From positions 1 to 42,591 of the forward strand of contig JAEEGQ010000057.1 of NCBI GenBank assembly GCA_016280395.1: DNA of 42,591 bases. The letters are read 5' to 3'. Shown here in pieces: positions 17,094 to 25,939 of this stretch. Each line of letters opens with the position of its first letter. Within the stretch, counting starts at the first letter, position 1. The position numbers and the translations under genes were made by a program. The notes beneath the pieces were generated by a model, which was given only the letters and a program-made list of their open reading frames with translations, was not told the origin of the DNA and did not search any database. The stretch comes from Lachnospiraceae bacterium. Its GTDB lineage: Bacteria; Bacillota; Clostridia; Lachnospirales; Lachnospiraceae.

Positions 17094-18920
17094 ATGAAAA
17101 GAGAAGATGTAAGGAATATTGCGATCATTGCCCACGTAGACCACGGCAAGACCACGCTTGTTGACGAGCTTTTGAAGCAGAGCGGCGTGTTCAGGTCGAA
17201 CCAGGTCATTGAAGAGCGCGTGATGGATTCGAACGATATCGAGCGTGAGCGCGGTATCACCATACTTTCGAAGAATACTGCCGTTTTTTACAAAGGCGTG
17301 AAGATAAACATCATCGATACACCCGGCCATGCGGATTTTGGCGGCGAGGTTGAGCGTGTCTTAAAGATGGTAAACGGCGTTATCCTTGTTGTTGACGCGT
17401 TTGAAGGCCCTATGCCGCAGACCAGGTTTGTGCTGAAAAAGGCCCTTGAACTCGCGCTTCCCGTTATTGTCTGCATCAACAAGATAGACCGTCCGGAGGC
17501 ACGTCCGAAGGAGGTTATTGACGAGGTTCTCGAGCTCCTTATGGATCTTGACGCATCCGATGAGCAGCTTGACTGCCCGTTTGTCTTTGCTTCGGCTAAG
17601 AAGGGCGTTGCCATACTCGAGCTTAACGACCAGCCGAAGGGCATGGAACCGCTGTTTGAGACGATCCTTGATTATATCCCGGCGCCCGAAGGCGATCCGG
17701 ATGCCGGAACGCAGGTGCTCATCAGCACTATAGACTACAACGAATATGTGGGCCGTATCGGTGTCGGAAAGGTTGACAATGGTGTTATAAAGGTCAACCA
17801 GGATGCTGTCATCGTTAATGCGCACGAACCCGAGAAGCTGCGCAAGGTCAAGATAAGCAAGCTTTATGAGTTTGACGGGCTTAAAAAAGTCGAGGTGCAG
17901 GAGGCCGGAGTGGGCTCAATCGTTGCCATTTCCGGTATTGAGGATATTCATATCGGCGATACCATCTGCTCTCCCGATGAACCGAAGCCTATCCCCTTCC
18001 AGAAGATATCAGAGCCTACGATCGCTATGGATTTCATCGTTAACGACTCGCCTCTTGCCGGACAGGAGGGTAAGTACGTTACCTCAAGGCATATAAGGAA
18101 CCGACTGTTTGCGGAGCTTAATACCGATGTTTCCCTGCGTGTCGAGGAGACAGACGATACCGATACCTTCAAGGTTTCGGGCCGAGGAGAGCTGCATCTT
18201 TCCGTGCTTATCGAGAATATGCGTCGTGAAGGCTACGAATTTGCAGTCAGCAAGGCAGAGGTCATCTATAAGACCGGCGAACACGGCGAAAGATTGGAAC
18301 CTATGGAGCATGCATACCTTGATGTTCCCGAGGACTGTTCCGGTACTGTCATTGAAAAACTCAGCTACCGCAAGGGCGAGCTCATCGGCATGAGCACGGC
18401 AAGCGGCGGTATGGTGCGCATCGAGTTCATGATCCCTGCGCGCGGCCTTATCGGCTACAGGGGCGAATTCCTTACTGACACAAAGGGTAACGGAATACTT
18501 AACACCTTATATGAGGGCTACGCGCCGTATAAGGGCGATATAGCCTATCGTAAGACGGGTAGCCTTATCGCGTTCGAGGCCGGCGAATCCGTAACCTACG
18601 GCCTGTTTAACGCGCAGGAGCGCGGTATACTGTTCATAGGACCCGGCGAAAAGGTTTACAGCGGCATGGTTGTCGGAATGAGCGCAAAGCCCGAAGATAT
18701 AGAACTTAATGTCTGCAAGAAGAAACAGCTGACAAATACCCGTTCTTCCGCAGCGGATGAGGCTCTCCGCCTTACACCGCCCAAGATCTTAAGCCTCGAG
18801 CAGGCGATAGATTTCATAGATACGGACGAGCTCCTCGAAGTAACGCCAAAGAGCCTCAGGATCAGAAAGAAGATCCTTGATCCGACGCTTCGAAAGAGAG
18901 CGGCAATGAACAGGAAATAA
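17094..18920 (+). CDS. typA: Ribosome-associated GTPase TypA/BipA
   Basis: A 608-residue translational GTPase of the elongation factor family that aids ribosome assembly and stress adaptation. G motifs are IAHVDHGKTTLVDELLKQSG (P-loop), ERERGITILSKN (switch I), DTPGHADFGGEVER (switch II) and NKIDRPEARP (G4). The C-terminal TypA-specific part includes RGLIGYRGEFLTDTKGNG and ends with RKKILDPTLRKRAAMNRK. GAGAGGAAC precedes the ATG. It is a single gene with its own promoter and terminator. Confidence 0.97.
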   Translation: MKREDVRNIAIIAHVDHGKTTLVDELLKQSGVFRSNQVIEERVMDSNDIERERGITILSKNTAVFYKGVKINIIDTPGHADFGGEVERVLKMVNGVILVVDAFEGPMPQTRFVLKKALELALPVIVCINKIDRPEARPKEVIDEVLELLMDLDASDEQLDCPFVFASAKKGVAILELNDQPKGMEPLFETILDYIPAPEGDPDAGTQVLISTIDYNEYVGRIGVGKVDNGVIKVNQDAVIVNAHEPEKLRKVKISKLYEFDGLKKVEVQEAGVGSIVAISGIEDIHIGDTICSPDEPKPIPFQKISEPTIAMDFIVNDSPLAGQEGKYVTSRHIRNRLFAELNTDVSLRVEETDDTDTFKVSGRGELHLSVLIENMRREGYEFAVSKAEVIYKTGEHGERLEPMEHAYLDVPEDCSGTVIEKLSYRKGELIGMSTASGGMVRIEFMIPARGLIGYRGEFLTDTKGNGILNTLYEGYAPYKGDIAYRKTGSLIAFEAGESVTYGLFNAQERGILFIGPGEKVYSGMVVGMSAKPEDIELNVCKKKQLTNTRSSAADEALRLTPPKILSLEQAIDFIDTDELLEVTPKSLRIRKKILDPTLRKRAAMNRK

Positions 18921-18932
18921 GTATGAACCGGT

Positions 18933-18969
18933 GACGGTTCCGTGGTCTTTGCCACGGGACCGTCTTTTT
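18933..18969 (+). terminator. Terminator of typA
   Basis: GACGGTTCCGTGG pairs with CCACGGGACCGTC (one T-G pair) around TCTTTG, followed by five T. Confidence 0.93.
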
Positions 18970-19072
18970 GGATTTGCGCGACGAGCTAGCGGATGGAGGG
19001 ATACGGAGTTCTTTTTTTGGTTGAAATGGGAGAACGGTTGTGATAATGTTTTGACATATAGTAGTGACCGGG

Positions 19073-19266
19073 TGGAGGTTAAGTTTGAAAGTAAACTTTC
19101 AAACAGCGCATTTGCGCTGCGTAATCCTCGCACAAATGCAACCATTAGCTGCTCGCTGTACTCGCAGCATGGAGGTTAAGTTTGAAAGTAAACTTTCAAA
19201 GAGCGCATTTGCGCTGCGTAATCCTCGCACAAATGCAACCATTAGCTGCTCGCTGCACTCGCAGCA
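19073..19266. repeat. 97-bp tandem repeat, two copies, 5' of the deacetylase gene
   Basis: Copies at 19073-19169 and 19170-19266 differ at only two bases. A third unit begins at 19267 with TGGAGGTTAA and breaks off into the start of the next gene, so each unit opens with a ribosome-binding sequence. Each unit carries the dyads TTTGAAAGT/ACTTTCAAA and AGCGCA/TGCGCT, plus a GCTGC/GCAGC pair near its end. Open frames run through it but match no known protein. The gap 18970-19279 holds nothing else that can be called securely. Confidence 0.92.
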
Positions 19267-19279
19267 TGGAGGTTAAAAT

Positions 19280-20578
19280 ATGAATAAAAGATTTTGGGCC
19301 CGTATAGTAATAACGGGCTTGTTTACAGTTGTTTTTACCGCGGTTTCCGCATGCTCTTTTTTCAACAGTAATACTCATGAACCGATTTTAGAGGGTCCAA
19401 CGAACACGCCTGCTGCGTCCAATACCCCGTCTCCAACGAATACGCCGGTTCCGACGAATACGCCCACACCGACAAGCACACCCACAAATACACCGACACC
19501 TACAAATACGCCCACACCTACAAATACGCCCACAAATACACCGACTCCTGCAAATACGCCTGTTCCTGAGGAATTCATGCCTGCGGAACCAAAGAGGGAA
19601 GGCTTTATCCCTGCATCCGAAATGTTCATGCCGGCGTATTTTGCGATAATCAAGGAAAGACTTCAGACATATACGGATGACAAGATAGGGAACGCACTCG
19701 TAAACTCGTCCTTCGCATCCTACGACACACCCTTCAATGCTGCGGACTACTCGGATTATAAGATAGAGAACGGCAAGGTCATATTCACGTTTGCGGGAAA
19801 AACGCTCACGGGAACGGAACACCCGACCTTTACCTATTCGTGCGATCTTGCCGAAGCGCGGGCCTTTATGCTTTATGATGAAGAAGGCAACCCTGTCAAC
19901 CGTCCGCTTATCCGCGAACTCGATCCGTCGAAAAAGATGATCGCGCTCACGTTTGACGACGGCCCGAACCCAGTTTACGATCCGCAGATCTCAGACGTAT
20001 TGCTTAAACACAACGCACGCGCGACATTCTTTATAATCACGTATAAATGCGCAAAAGAGAATTTCAGCCGGTCCGTATTGAACCTTCGCGATGCGGGACA
20101 CGAGATCGCAAGCCACGAGTACGGCCACGAGTTTTTCTATGACGATACGCCAAAGAAGAAGATCTGGACCGAGGTGAACCGTGCGAATCTCGACCTTGCG
20201 GGCATTACAGGCACCGCGCCGAGGTTCCTCAGAATGGCCGGGGGCCGCACGACAGATTATCTTAAATACGTGCCCATGCCGCAGATAGGGTGGACATGGG
20301 GATCACTTGACTGGGAGAGCAGAGAACTTCAGCCCGGAGAGACAAAGGAAGGCCGATATGCAAGAAAACTTGCGCAGACCTATAAAAATGTTACCGAACA
20401 CGCGGTGGACGGTGGTATAATACTTATGCACGTAAATTACGCCGAAGAACCCGAGGCTGTCGACAAGATACTCGACTATCTCGATTCTAAGGGCTTCATC
20501 TGCGTGACGGTCAGCGAACTGTTTTATTACAAGGGCGTTACACCCGTAAACGGAAAACGCTACAGCGATCTGCAGTAG
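19280..20578 (+). CDS. Lipoprotein polysaccharide deacetylase (NodB homology, CE4)
   Basis: A 432-residue secreted lipoprotein. The signal peptide ends in the lipobox VSAC with Cys25 as the likely lipidated residue. A Thr/Pro/Asn-rich linker follows (about residues 40-95). A ~100-residue unassigned segment precedes the NodB domain from about residue 220: LTFDDGPNP (metal-binding Asp), ASHEYGHEF (the SHxxxH metal histidines), RFLRMAGG, WTWGSLDWE, and IILMHVN near the end. CE4 enzymes remove N-acetyl groups from peptidoglycan or chitin-type sugars. RMAG in place of the usual RxPxG at motif 3 could alter activity. The ribosome binding site is TGGAGG of the third repeat unit. Confidence 0.9.
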   Translation: MNKRFWARIVITGLFTVVFTAVSACSFFNSNTHEPILEGPTNTPAASNTPSPTNTPVPTNTPTPTSTPTNTPTPTNTPTPTNTPTNTPTPANTPVPEEFMPAEPKREGFIPASEMFMPAYFAIIKERLQTYTDDKIGNALVNSSFASYDTPFNAADYSDYKIENGKVIFTFAGKTLTGTEHPTFTYSCDLAEARAFMLYDEEGNPVNRPLIRELDPSKKMIALTFDDGPNPVYDPQISDVLLKHNARATFFIITYKCAKENFSRSVLNLRDAGHEIASHEYGHEFFYDDTPKKKIWTEVNRANLDLAGITGTAPRFLRMAGGRTTDYLKYVPMPQIGWTWGSLDWESRELQPGETKEGRYARKLAQTYKNVTEHAVDGGIILMHVNYAEEPEAVDKILDYLDSKGFICVTVSELFYYKGVTPVNGKRYSDLQ

Positions 20579-20610
20579 TTCTGCAGAACACGATCAACAA
20601 GGGGGTCAAC

Positions 20611-21795
20611 ATGAGCATTAAGATCGCGGGATTTCGTTCGGCACTTAATTACAATGACAAACTGAACACCATTACGGGAGAATTCATAAGAGAAGTTGAG
20701 AAAGCAGCGGGGGAGCCGCTTACGGAGACTGAGCTTTCGGACTACGACTGCGATTTGAAACTCATCTTTATCCAGTCGGGCGGCAGCGAAGGCCTGTTCT
20801 TACAGCACATGGACGAGCTGCAGGAGCCGTATTATCTGCTTACGAACGGCTCGAACAATTCGCTTGCGGCCTCGCTCGAGATAATGACGTATCTCAACAT
20901 CAACGGGAAAAAAGGGGAGATCCTGCACGGCGATATTCCGTATATTGCAGACCGCATTAAGAAACTTGCACTTGCGGGCAGGATAAGGCGCGAACTAAAA
21001 AAGACGCGCTTCGGTGTGCTCGGGAAGCCCTCAGATTGGCTTATCGCATCCGTTCCGGAATACGGAAAAGCAAAGGACACGCTCGGCATAACCTTCGAGG
21101 ATGTACCGCTTGATGAAGTTAAAAAGCTGTTTGAAGAGACGGCGGTAGTAGATGTTTCAAAGCTTCCGGCGCCCTTCGACAACGACGAAAAGATAAAGGC
21201 CATGCGCGTGTACGAGGCATTTAGGAGGATTGCAAAAGAACGGGGCTTGAACGGCTTTACCGTGCGCTGCTTCGACCTGCTCGGGCCGCTGAGAACCACA
21301 GGCTGCGCGGGCCTTTCACTCCTTAACGACAGCGGCATTACGGCAGCCTGCGAAGGAGATATCGCGGCGCTCATCTCGATGCATATTGCAAGGCTTCTGA
21401 CGGGTGAAGCGAATTTCCAGGCGAACCCGTCGCGCATCTCAACAGAGGACAATACCGTAGTGTTTGCGCACTGTACGCTGCCGCTTGCCATGACAGAGCG
21501 CTATACGTTCGATACGCACTTTGAATCCGGTACAGGCCTCGCGGTTAAGGGCTATCTTAAAGAGGAAGACGTTACGGTATTCAGGATCTCCGCAGATCTC
21601 AAACGGTATTTCGCAAGCAACGGCCGGATCGTCAAAAATCTTGAGGAGCCCGACCTTTGCAGGACGCAGATCCTTGTGAAACTTGAAAGGAACGTGGGGG
21701 AGCTGTTAAAACACCCGTGCGGTAACCACCACATCATATTCTACGGGCATCACGAGGATAATATCCGCGCGCTTATGGAAAACCTGCTGGGGTAA
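20611..21795 (+). CDS. L-fucose isomerase-like protein
   Basis: A 394-residue protein resembling the L-fucose/L-arabinose isomerase fold, shorter than true FucI (about 590). The first ~130 residues form a Rossmann-like part (IFIQSGGSEGLFLQHM, YYLLTNGSNNSLAASLEIM). The C-terminal half has FTVRCFDLL, TTGCAGLSLLNDSGITAACEGDIAALISMHI (Glu and Asp are candidate metal ligands), FAHCTLPL and FDTHFESGTGLAVKGYL (candidate metal His). The substrate is unknown. GGGGGT precedes the ATG. It lies 32 nt after the deacetylase gene and may be co-transcribed with it. No sugar kinase or transporter is adjacent. Confidence 0.75.
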   Translation: MSIKIAGFRSALNYNDKLNTITGEFIREVEKAAGEPLTETELSDYDCDLKLIFIQSGGSEGLFLQHMDELQEPYYLLTNGSNNSLAASLEIMTYLNINGKKGEILHGDIPYIADRIKKLALAGRIRRELKKTRFGVLGKPSDWLIASVPEYGKAKDTLGITFEDVPLDEVKKLFEETAVVDVSKLPAPFDNDEKIKAMRVYEAFRRIAKERGLNGFTVRCFDLLGPLRTTGCAGLSLLNDSGITAACEGDIAALISMHIARLLTGEANFQANPSRISTEDNTVVFAHCTLPLAMTERYTFDTHFESGTGLAVKGYLKEEDVTVFRISADLKRYFASNGRIVKNLEEPDLCRTQILVKLERNVGELLKHPCGNHHIIFYGHHEDNIRALMENLLG

Positions 21796-21845
21796 GCGGC
21801 GGTTTGGACTGAGACGGTAAAGTTTTTGAAGTCGCTTCAAACCCC

Positions 21846-21874
21846 TTGACAACCCAAATACATGATGATATATT
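21846..21874 (+). promoter_or_regulatory. Sigma-A promoter of the lysine riboswitch-dapA unit
   Basis: TTGACA (21846-21851) and TATATT (21869-21874), spacing 17 bp, immediately before the aptamer. Confidence 0.85.
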
Positions 21875-21885
21875 CTTTTAAGAAT

Positions 21886-22052
21886 ATGGTAGAGGCGCAT
21901 TGATTATGAGTAATCCCGGGAATGCTTCAGGGCAGTTGAAACGGGCCGAAAGGATGATATGCCGAAGATGGTGCGGAGCCTGAAGCCGTTCTGTCTGGTC
22001 GAGCGGTTAAGAACCGGCCGACTGTCACCGCTAAGCGGTGGAGAGCTGCCCG
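21886..22052 (+). promoter_or_regulatory. Lysine riboswitch (L box) aptamer
   Basis: Conserved L-box segments occur in order: GGTAGAGGCGCAT (5' side of P1 and J1-2), GAGTAAT, GGGCCGAAAGGATGATATGCCGAAG, and ACTGTCACC...GGTGGAGAGCTGCC. P1 pairs GGTAG (21888-21892) with CTGCC (22046-22050). Lysine binding stabilises P1 and favours the terminator that follows. It sits before dapA, the branch point to diaminopimelate and lysine, which is the classical setting. Confidence 0.94.
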
Positions 22053-22093
22053 AAGATCGGTTATCATGCATGACGCATTTTAATTGCTGTCTT

Positions 22094-22123
22094 TAGGTCG
22101 GTATCCGCCGGCCTATTTCTTTT
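22094..22123 (+). terminator. Riboswitch-controlled terminator before dapA
   Basis: TAGGTCGG (22094-22101) pairs with CCGGCCTA (22108-22115), followed by TTTCTTTT. It lies between the lysine aptamer and the dapA start and is the expression platform. Confidence 0.85.
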
Positions 22124-22147
22124 ATACATCTCAAAGGAGTAAACAGT

Positions 22148-23032
22148 ATGGCTATTTTCAAAGGAGCTGCGGTAGCACTCATCACACCCATGAATGCAGA
22201 CGGGTCACTTAATTACGACAGTATGGGGAAACTCATCGATTACCAGATAGAGAACGGAACGGATGCTTTCGTTATCTGCGGTACGACAGGTGAGCCTTCG
22301 ACCATGACACATGAAGAGCACATCGAGACCATCAGGTTCGCGGTAAGCTACATCAACAAGCGTGTACCTGTTATCGCGGGCGCAAGCTCGAATTGCACGG
22401 CTACCGAGGTCTATCTTTCCGAGGAATCAAAGAAAGCCGGCGCGGATGCGCTCCTTCTTGTTTCACCCTACTACAACAAGGCTACGCAGAACGGCCTTTA
22501 CGAACATTTCGGCGCAGCGGCGAGAGCTGTTGATCTGCCCATAATCCTTTACAACATTCCCGGACGCACGGGCGTAAACATCCAGCCTGCAACGGTTAAG
22601 CGCCTTGTGGATGATTTCGACAATATCGTCGGAATGAAGGATGCAACGGGAAATATTGAGCAGACCATGAGCACCATGGCACTCTGCGACGGCAAGCTCG
22701 ACCTGTATTCAGGCAATGACGATCAGATCACGCCTATCCTTGCAGCAGGCGGACTCGGCGTTATCTCGGTCCTTTCACATGTTGCGCCGCGCGACACACA
22801 CAATATCGTTGAGTATTTCCTGAACGGACGCGTACAGGAGTCGATCGGGCTGCAGCACAAATATCATGCGCTCATAAAAGCACTATTCTCGGAGGTCAAT
22901 CCCATCCCCGTAAAGAAGGCGCTTAACCTTATGGGCATGAACGCAGGTCCGTTAAGGCTTCCGCTTACAGAGATGGAGCCCCGAAATGCAGCTGTTCTTG
23001 AGGCAGAGATGAAGAAGCTCGGAATAATCTGA
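22148..23032 (+). CDS. dapA: 4-hydroxy-tetrahydrodipicolinate synthase
   Basis: It condenses pyruvate with aspartate semialdehyde at the start of diaminopimelate and lysine synthesis. The 294-residue TIM barrel has CGTTGEPSTMTHEEH, the active-site Tyr135 in YNIPGRTG and the Schiff-base Lys164 in GMKDATG. LYSGNDDQITPILAAGGLGVISVLSH is also typical. AAAGGAG precedes the ATG. Transcription is governed by the upstream lysine riboswitch, and dapB follows 79 nt downstream. Confidence 0.97.
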   Translation: MAIFKGAAVALITPMNADGSLNYDSMGKLIDYQIENGTDAFVICGTTGEPSTMTHEEHIETIRFAVSYINKRVPVIAGASSNCTATEVYLSEESKKAGADALLLVSPYYNKATQNGLYEHFGAAARAVDLPIILYNIPGRTGVNIQPATVKRLVDDFDNIVGMKDATGNIEQTMSTMALCDGKLDLYSGNDDQITPILAAGGLGVISVLSHVAPRDTHNIVEYFLNGRVQESIGLQHKYHALIKALFSEVNPIPVKKALNLMGMNAGPLRLPLTEMEPRNAAVLEAEMKKLGII

Positions 23033-23111
23033 GAAGCATCCCGCAATTCCCGGTGAGTGCCGGGAGCATGGGTCTTAGTACAATATCAAATTTTCGGAGG
23101 AGAAGGAATAT

Positions 23112-23867
23112 ATGGTCAGGATAATACTTAGAGGCTGTAACGGCCGTATGGGCAAGGTGATCTCTGCTATCTGCGAGAACGATCCCGACAGCAAGATCGT
23201 TGCCGGACTTGATGTATTTGATACCGGCGCATGCAATTACCCTGTTTTCAAAAATCTTGGCGAATGCGGCTCGGAAGCTGATGTTGCCATCGATTTTTCA
23301 TCCGTTGACGGTCTTGACGAGTTCATTGATGAATGTGTTGAAAGAAGGCTTCCTCTTGTGCTCTGCACAACAGGTCTTTCCGGAGACCAGCTTGCAAAAG
23401 TGCGCAAGGCATCAAAGAAGATCCCGGTGCTCCGCTCGGCAAATATGTCGCTCGGCATCAATACCCTTATCAAGTTCTTAAGAGAGAATTCCTGCATGCT
23501 TTCTGATGCGGGGTTTGATATCGAGATAGTTGAAAAACACCACAACCAGAAGCTTGATGCCCCTTCGGGCACAGCGATGGCCCTTGCTGCCGCCATAAAC
23601 GATTCGCTTCCCGAAAAGTACGAGTATGTATACGACAGATCGGAACGCAGGGAAAAGAGACCGAAAAAAGAGATCGGCATCTCGGCGGTGCGCGGAGGCT
23701 CGATAGTGGGCGACCATGAGGTGATCTTTGCGGGACCGGACGAAGTCATAGAGATCAAGCATGTTGCCTATTCGCGCTCGATATTCGGCAACGGTGCCGT
23801 ACAGGCCGCAAAATTCCTTGCGCTCTGCGAACCCGGCATGTATGACATGTCCGATGTGATCGGCTGA
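23112..23867 (+). CDS. dapB: 4-hydroxy-tetrahydrodipicolinate reductase
   Basis: It reduces the DapA product with NAD(P)H. The 251-residue protein shows the N-terminal nucleotide-binding motif GCNGRMGKVI and VAIDFSSVDG. LVLCTTGLSGDQ is the conserved CTTG segment. The catalytic region is EIVEKHHNQKLDAPSGTA. Near the C-terminus are AVRGGSIVGDHEVIFAGPDEVIEIKHVAYSR and FGNGAVQAAKF. CGGAGGAGAAGG precedes the ATG. It is probably co-transcribed with dapA under lysine control. Confidence 0.97.
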   Translation: MVRIILRGCNGRMGKVISAICENDPDSKIVAGLDVFDTGACNYPVFKNLGECGSEADVAIDFSSVDGLDEFIDECVERRLPLVLCTTGLSGDQLAKVRKASKKIPVLRSANMSLGINTLIKFLRENSCMLSDAGFDIEIVEKHHNQKLDAPSGTAMALAAAINDSLPEKYEYVYDRSERREKRPKKEIGISAVRGGSIVGDHEVIFAGPDEVIEIKHVAYSRSIFGNGAVQAAKFLALCEPGMYDMSDVIG

Positions 23868-23925
23868 CCGGATATCCGGATAATACATTTAAAGCTGCGC
23901 AGGATACCGCAGCAAAGGAGACAAA

Positions 23926-24783
23926 ATGATCTTAACTTCTTCACTTCCGGACAGCTTAAGCGGCTGGGAAGAAATGTGGGAACAGATATGGCCTAAGCTT
24001 TTGGACCTTGGCCTTAAACTTCTCGCGGGAGTTGCCATCCTGTTTTTTGGGCGGCTTCTCATAAAGCTTATCTTAAAGCTTATAAACAAGGCTTTTTCAA
24101 AGAGTAAGGTGGAAAAGGGAGTTGTGAGCTTTTCACTTTCACTCCTGAAAGGCGCGCTCTACATAGTGCTCCTGATAATCATCGCACAGGTCCTCGGTGT
24201 TCCGACGGCGTCGCTTATCGCATTGCTCGGATCCGCAGGCCTCGCCATAGGCCTTGCGCTGCAGGGCAGCCTTTCGAATTTTGCGGGCGGCGTGCTGATA
24301 ATGGTCTTAAAGCCTTTTAAGGTGGGCGATTATATCGTTACGGGCAGCGGCGAAGGCACCGTGACCGGGATCGATATTTTCTATACAAGGCTGAAAACAC
24401 CGGACAACCGCGTTATCGTCATCCCGAACGGAACACTTTCAAACACTGCCGTGACCAATGTTTCAAGGGAAAATACAAGACGTGTTGACCTTAAGATCCC
24501 GGTAAGCTATAATTCTGATATTACGCGTGTACGCGAAGTCCTGCAGGACGTTCTCGGGGAGTACAGCGACAAAGTCCTTGAGGAAAAAGGCGTAGATATC
24601 TGCGTTTCCGAATTTGCCGACAGCTCGATAACCATGATCTACAGGTTCTGGGTAAATTCAAAGGACTACTGGCCGGTGCGCTTTGCGGTGCTTGAACGGG
24701 TAAAGGAGAAATTCGAGATCAACGGGATCGAGATACCCTTCAACCAGATCGACGTACATGTTAAAGAAAACAAGGCAAGATAA
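23926..24783 (+). CDS. Small-conductance mechanosensitive channel, MscS family
   Basis: A 285-residue MscS-type channel releasing solutes on hypo-osmotic shock. Three helices lie at about residues 25-48 (LGLKLLAGVAILFFGRLLIKLIL), 65-88 (GALYIVLLIIIAQVLGV) and 92-118. The pore helix is rich in Gly and Ala (ALLGSAGLAIGLALQGSLSNFAGGVLIM). The beta domain follows with PFKVGDYIV, VIPNGTLSNTAVTN and a C-terminal alpha/beta domain ending EIPFNQIDVHV. AAAGGAGAC precedes the ATG. It starts 58 nt after dapB without an intervening terminator. Confidence 0.93.
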   Translation: MILTSSLPDSLSGWEEMWEQIWPKLLDLGLKLLAGVAILFFGRLLIKLILKLINKAFSKSKVEKGVVSFSLSLLKGALYIVLLIIIAQVLGVPTASLIALLGSAGLAIGLALQGSLSNFAGGVLIMVLKPFKVGDYIVTGSGEGTVTGIDIFYTRLKTPDNRVIVIPNGTLSNTAVTNVSRENTRRVDLKIPVSYNSDITRVREVLQDVLGEYSDKVLEEKGVDICVSEFADSSITMIYRFWVNSKDYWPVRFAVLERVKEKFEINGIEIPFNQIDVHVKENKAR

Positions 24784-24881
24784 AAACGGGGCCTCGACAG
24801 AACAGGCGGGATCCCGCAGGGCATAGGGAAAAAGGGAAAAGATAAAAGATAAAGTAACATAGAAAGGGCAAGGAATGAGTT

Positions 24882-25907
24882 ATGGAAAAGAAGAACATTG
24901 ACTGGTCAAACATCGGATTCGGTTATATCCAGACGGATTACCGCTATGTTTCGAACTTTAAGGACGGTAAGTGGGATGAGGGTACGCTCTCAACAGACCC
25001 GAATGTTGTCCTTAACGAATGCGCAGGCGTACTGCAGTACGCACAGACTGTATTTGAAGGCCTAAAGGCTTATACAACGGTAGACGGTAAGACAGTTACC
25101 TTCCGTCCGGACCTTAATGCCGAAAGACTTGCACAGTCCGCTGCAAGGCTTGAGATGCCCGTATTTCCCAAGGAGCGTTTTATCGAGGCTGTAAAGCAGG
25201 TAGTAAAGGCAAACGAAGCTTTTGTTCCTCCTTACGGAACCGGCGCAACACTGTATCTTCGCCCTTATATTTTCGGAACCAACCCCGTTATCGGCGTTAA
25301 GCCCGCTACAGAGTACCAGTTCAGGATACTCTGCACACCCGTAGGCCCTTACTTCAAGGGCGGCGCAAAGCCCCTTACAATCAAGGTTTCGGATTTTGAC
25401 CGTGCGGCACCCAACGGAACCGGTCACATCAAGGCAGGTCTTAACTACGCTATGTCGCTCCATGCCATCGTTACCGCACATAACGAAGGCTTTGACGAGA
25501 ACCTCTATCTCGATCCCAAGACCCGCACAAAGGTTGAAGAGACCGGCGGTGCAAACTTCCTTTTCGTAACAAAGGACAACAAGGTAGTTACTCCCAAGTC
25601 CAACAGCATCCTTCCCTCGATCACAAGAAGAAGCCTTGTGCAGGTTGCAAGAGAGTACCTTGGACTTGAGGCTGAAGAGCGCGAGATCACTCTCGAAGAG
25701 GTAAAGGATTTTGCGGAATGTGGCCTTTGCGGCACTGCAGCAGTTATCTCGCCTGTAGGCAAGATCGTCGACCACGGCAGGGAGATAGCTTTCCCGAGCG
25801 GTATGGAGAAGATGGGACCGGTCACAACAAAGCTGCGTGAGACCCTTACCGGTATCCAGATGGGTACGATAAAGGCTCCGGAAGGCTGGATAGTAAATAT
25901 AGACTGA
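24882..25907 (+). CDS. ilvE: Branched-chain amino acid aminotransferase
   Basis: A PLP enzyme (fold type IV) carrying out the last step of leucine, isoleucine and valine synthesis. The 341-residue length and the sequence (IGFGYIQTDYRYV, LQYAQTVFEGLKAYTTVDG, LYLRPYIFGTNPVIGV) fit the longer type II BCAT group. The PLP lysine is Lys184 in GTGHIKAGLNYAMS. CGLCGTAAVISPVG near residue 285 is the conserved cofactor-phosphate region. AAGGA lies 7 nt before the ATG. Codon bias suggests good expression. Confidence 0.95.
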   Translation: MEKKNIDWSNIGFGYIQTDYRYVSNFKDGKWDEGTLSTDPNVVLNECAGVLQYAQTVFEGLKAYTTVDGKTVTFRPDLNAERLAQSAARLEMPVFPKERFIEAVKQVVKANEAFVPPYGTGATLYLRPYIFGTNPVIGVKPATEYQFRILCTPVGPYFKGGAKPLTIKVSDFDRAAPNGTGHIKAGLNYAMSLHAIVTAHNEGFDENLYLDPKTRTKVEETGGANFLFVTKDNKVVTPKSNSILPSITRRSLVQVAREYLGLEAEEREITLEEVKDFAECGLCGTAAVISPVGKIVDHGREIAFPSGMEKMGPVTTKLRETLTGIQMGTIKAPEGWIVNID

Positions 25908-25915
25908 GAAAGGCT

Positions 25916-25939
25916 GACCGGTGCCTTAAGGTGCCGGTC
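25916..25939 (+). other. Intergenic hairpin between ilvE and pheS
   Basis: GACCGGTGCC and GGTGCCGGTC form a 10-bp stem (two G-T pairs) around TTAA. No T run follows, so it is not a rho-independent terminator; it could be a processing or stabilising element. Function unproven. Confidence 0.4.

Noticed and set aside
19064-19276. Open reading frames running through the 97-bp repeat
   Set aside because: They arise because the repeat has few stop codons. They have no separate ribosome binding site or family resemblance, and they end in the leader of the deacetylase gene.
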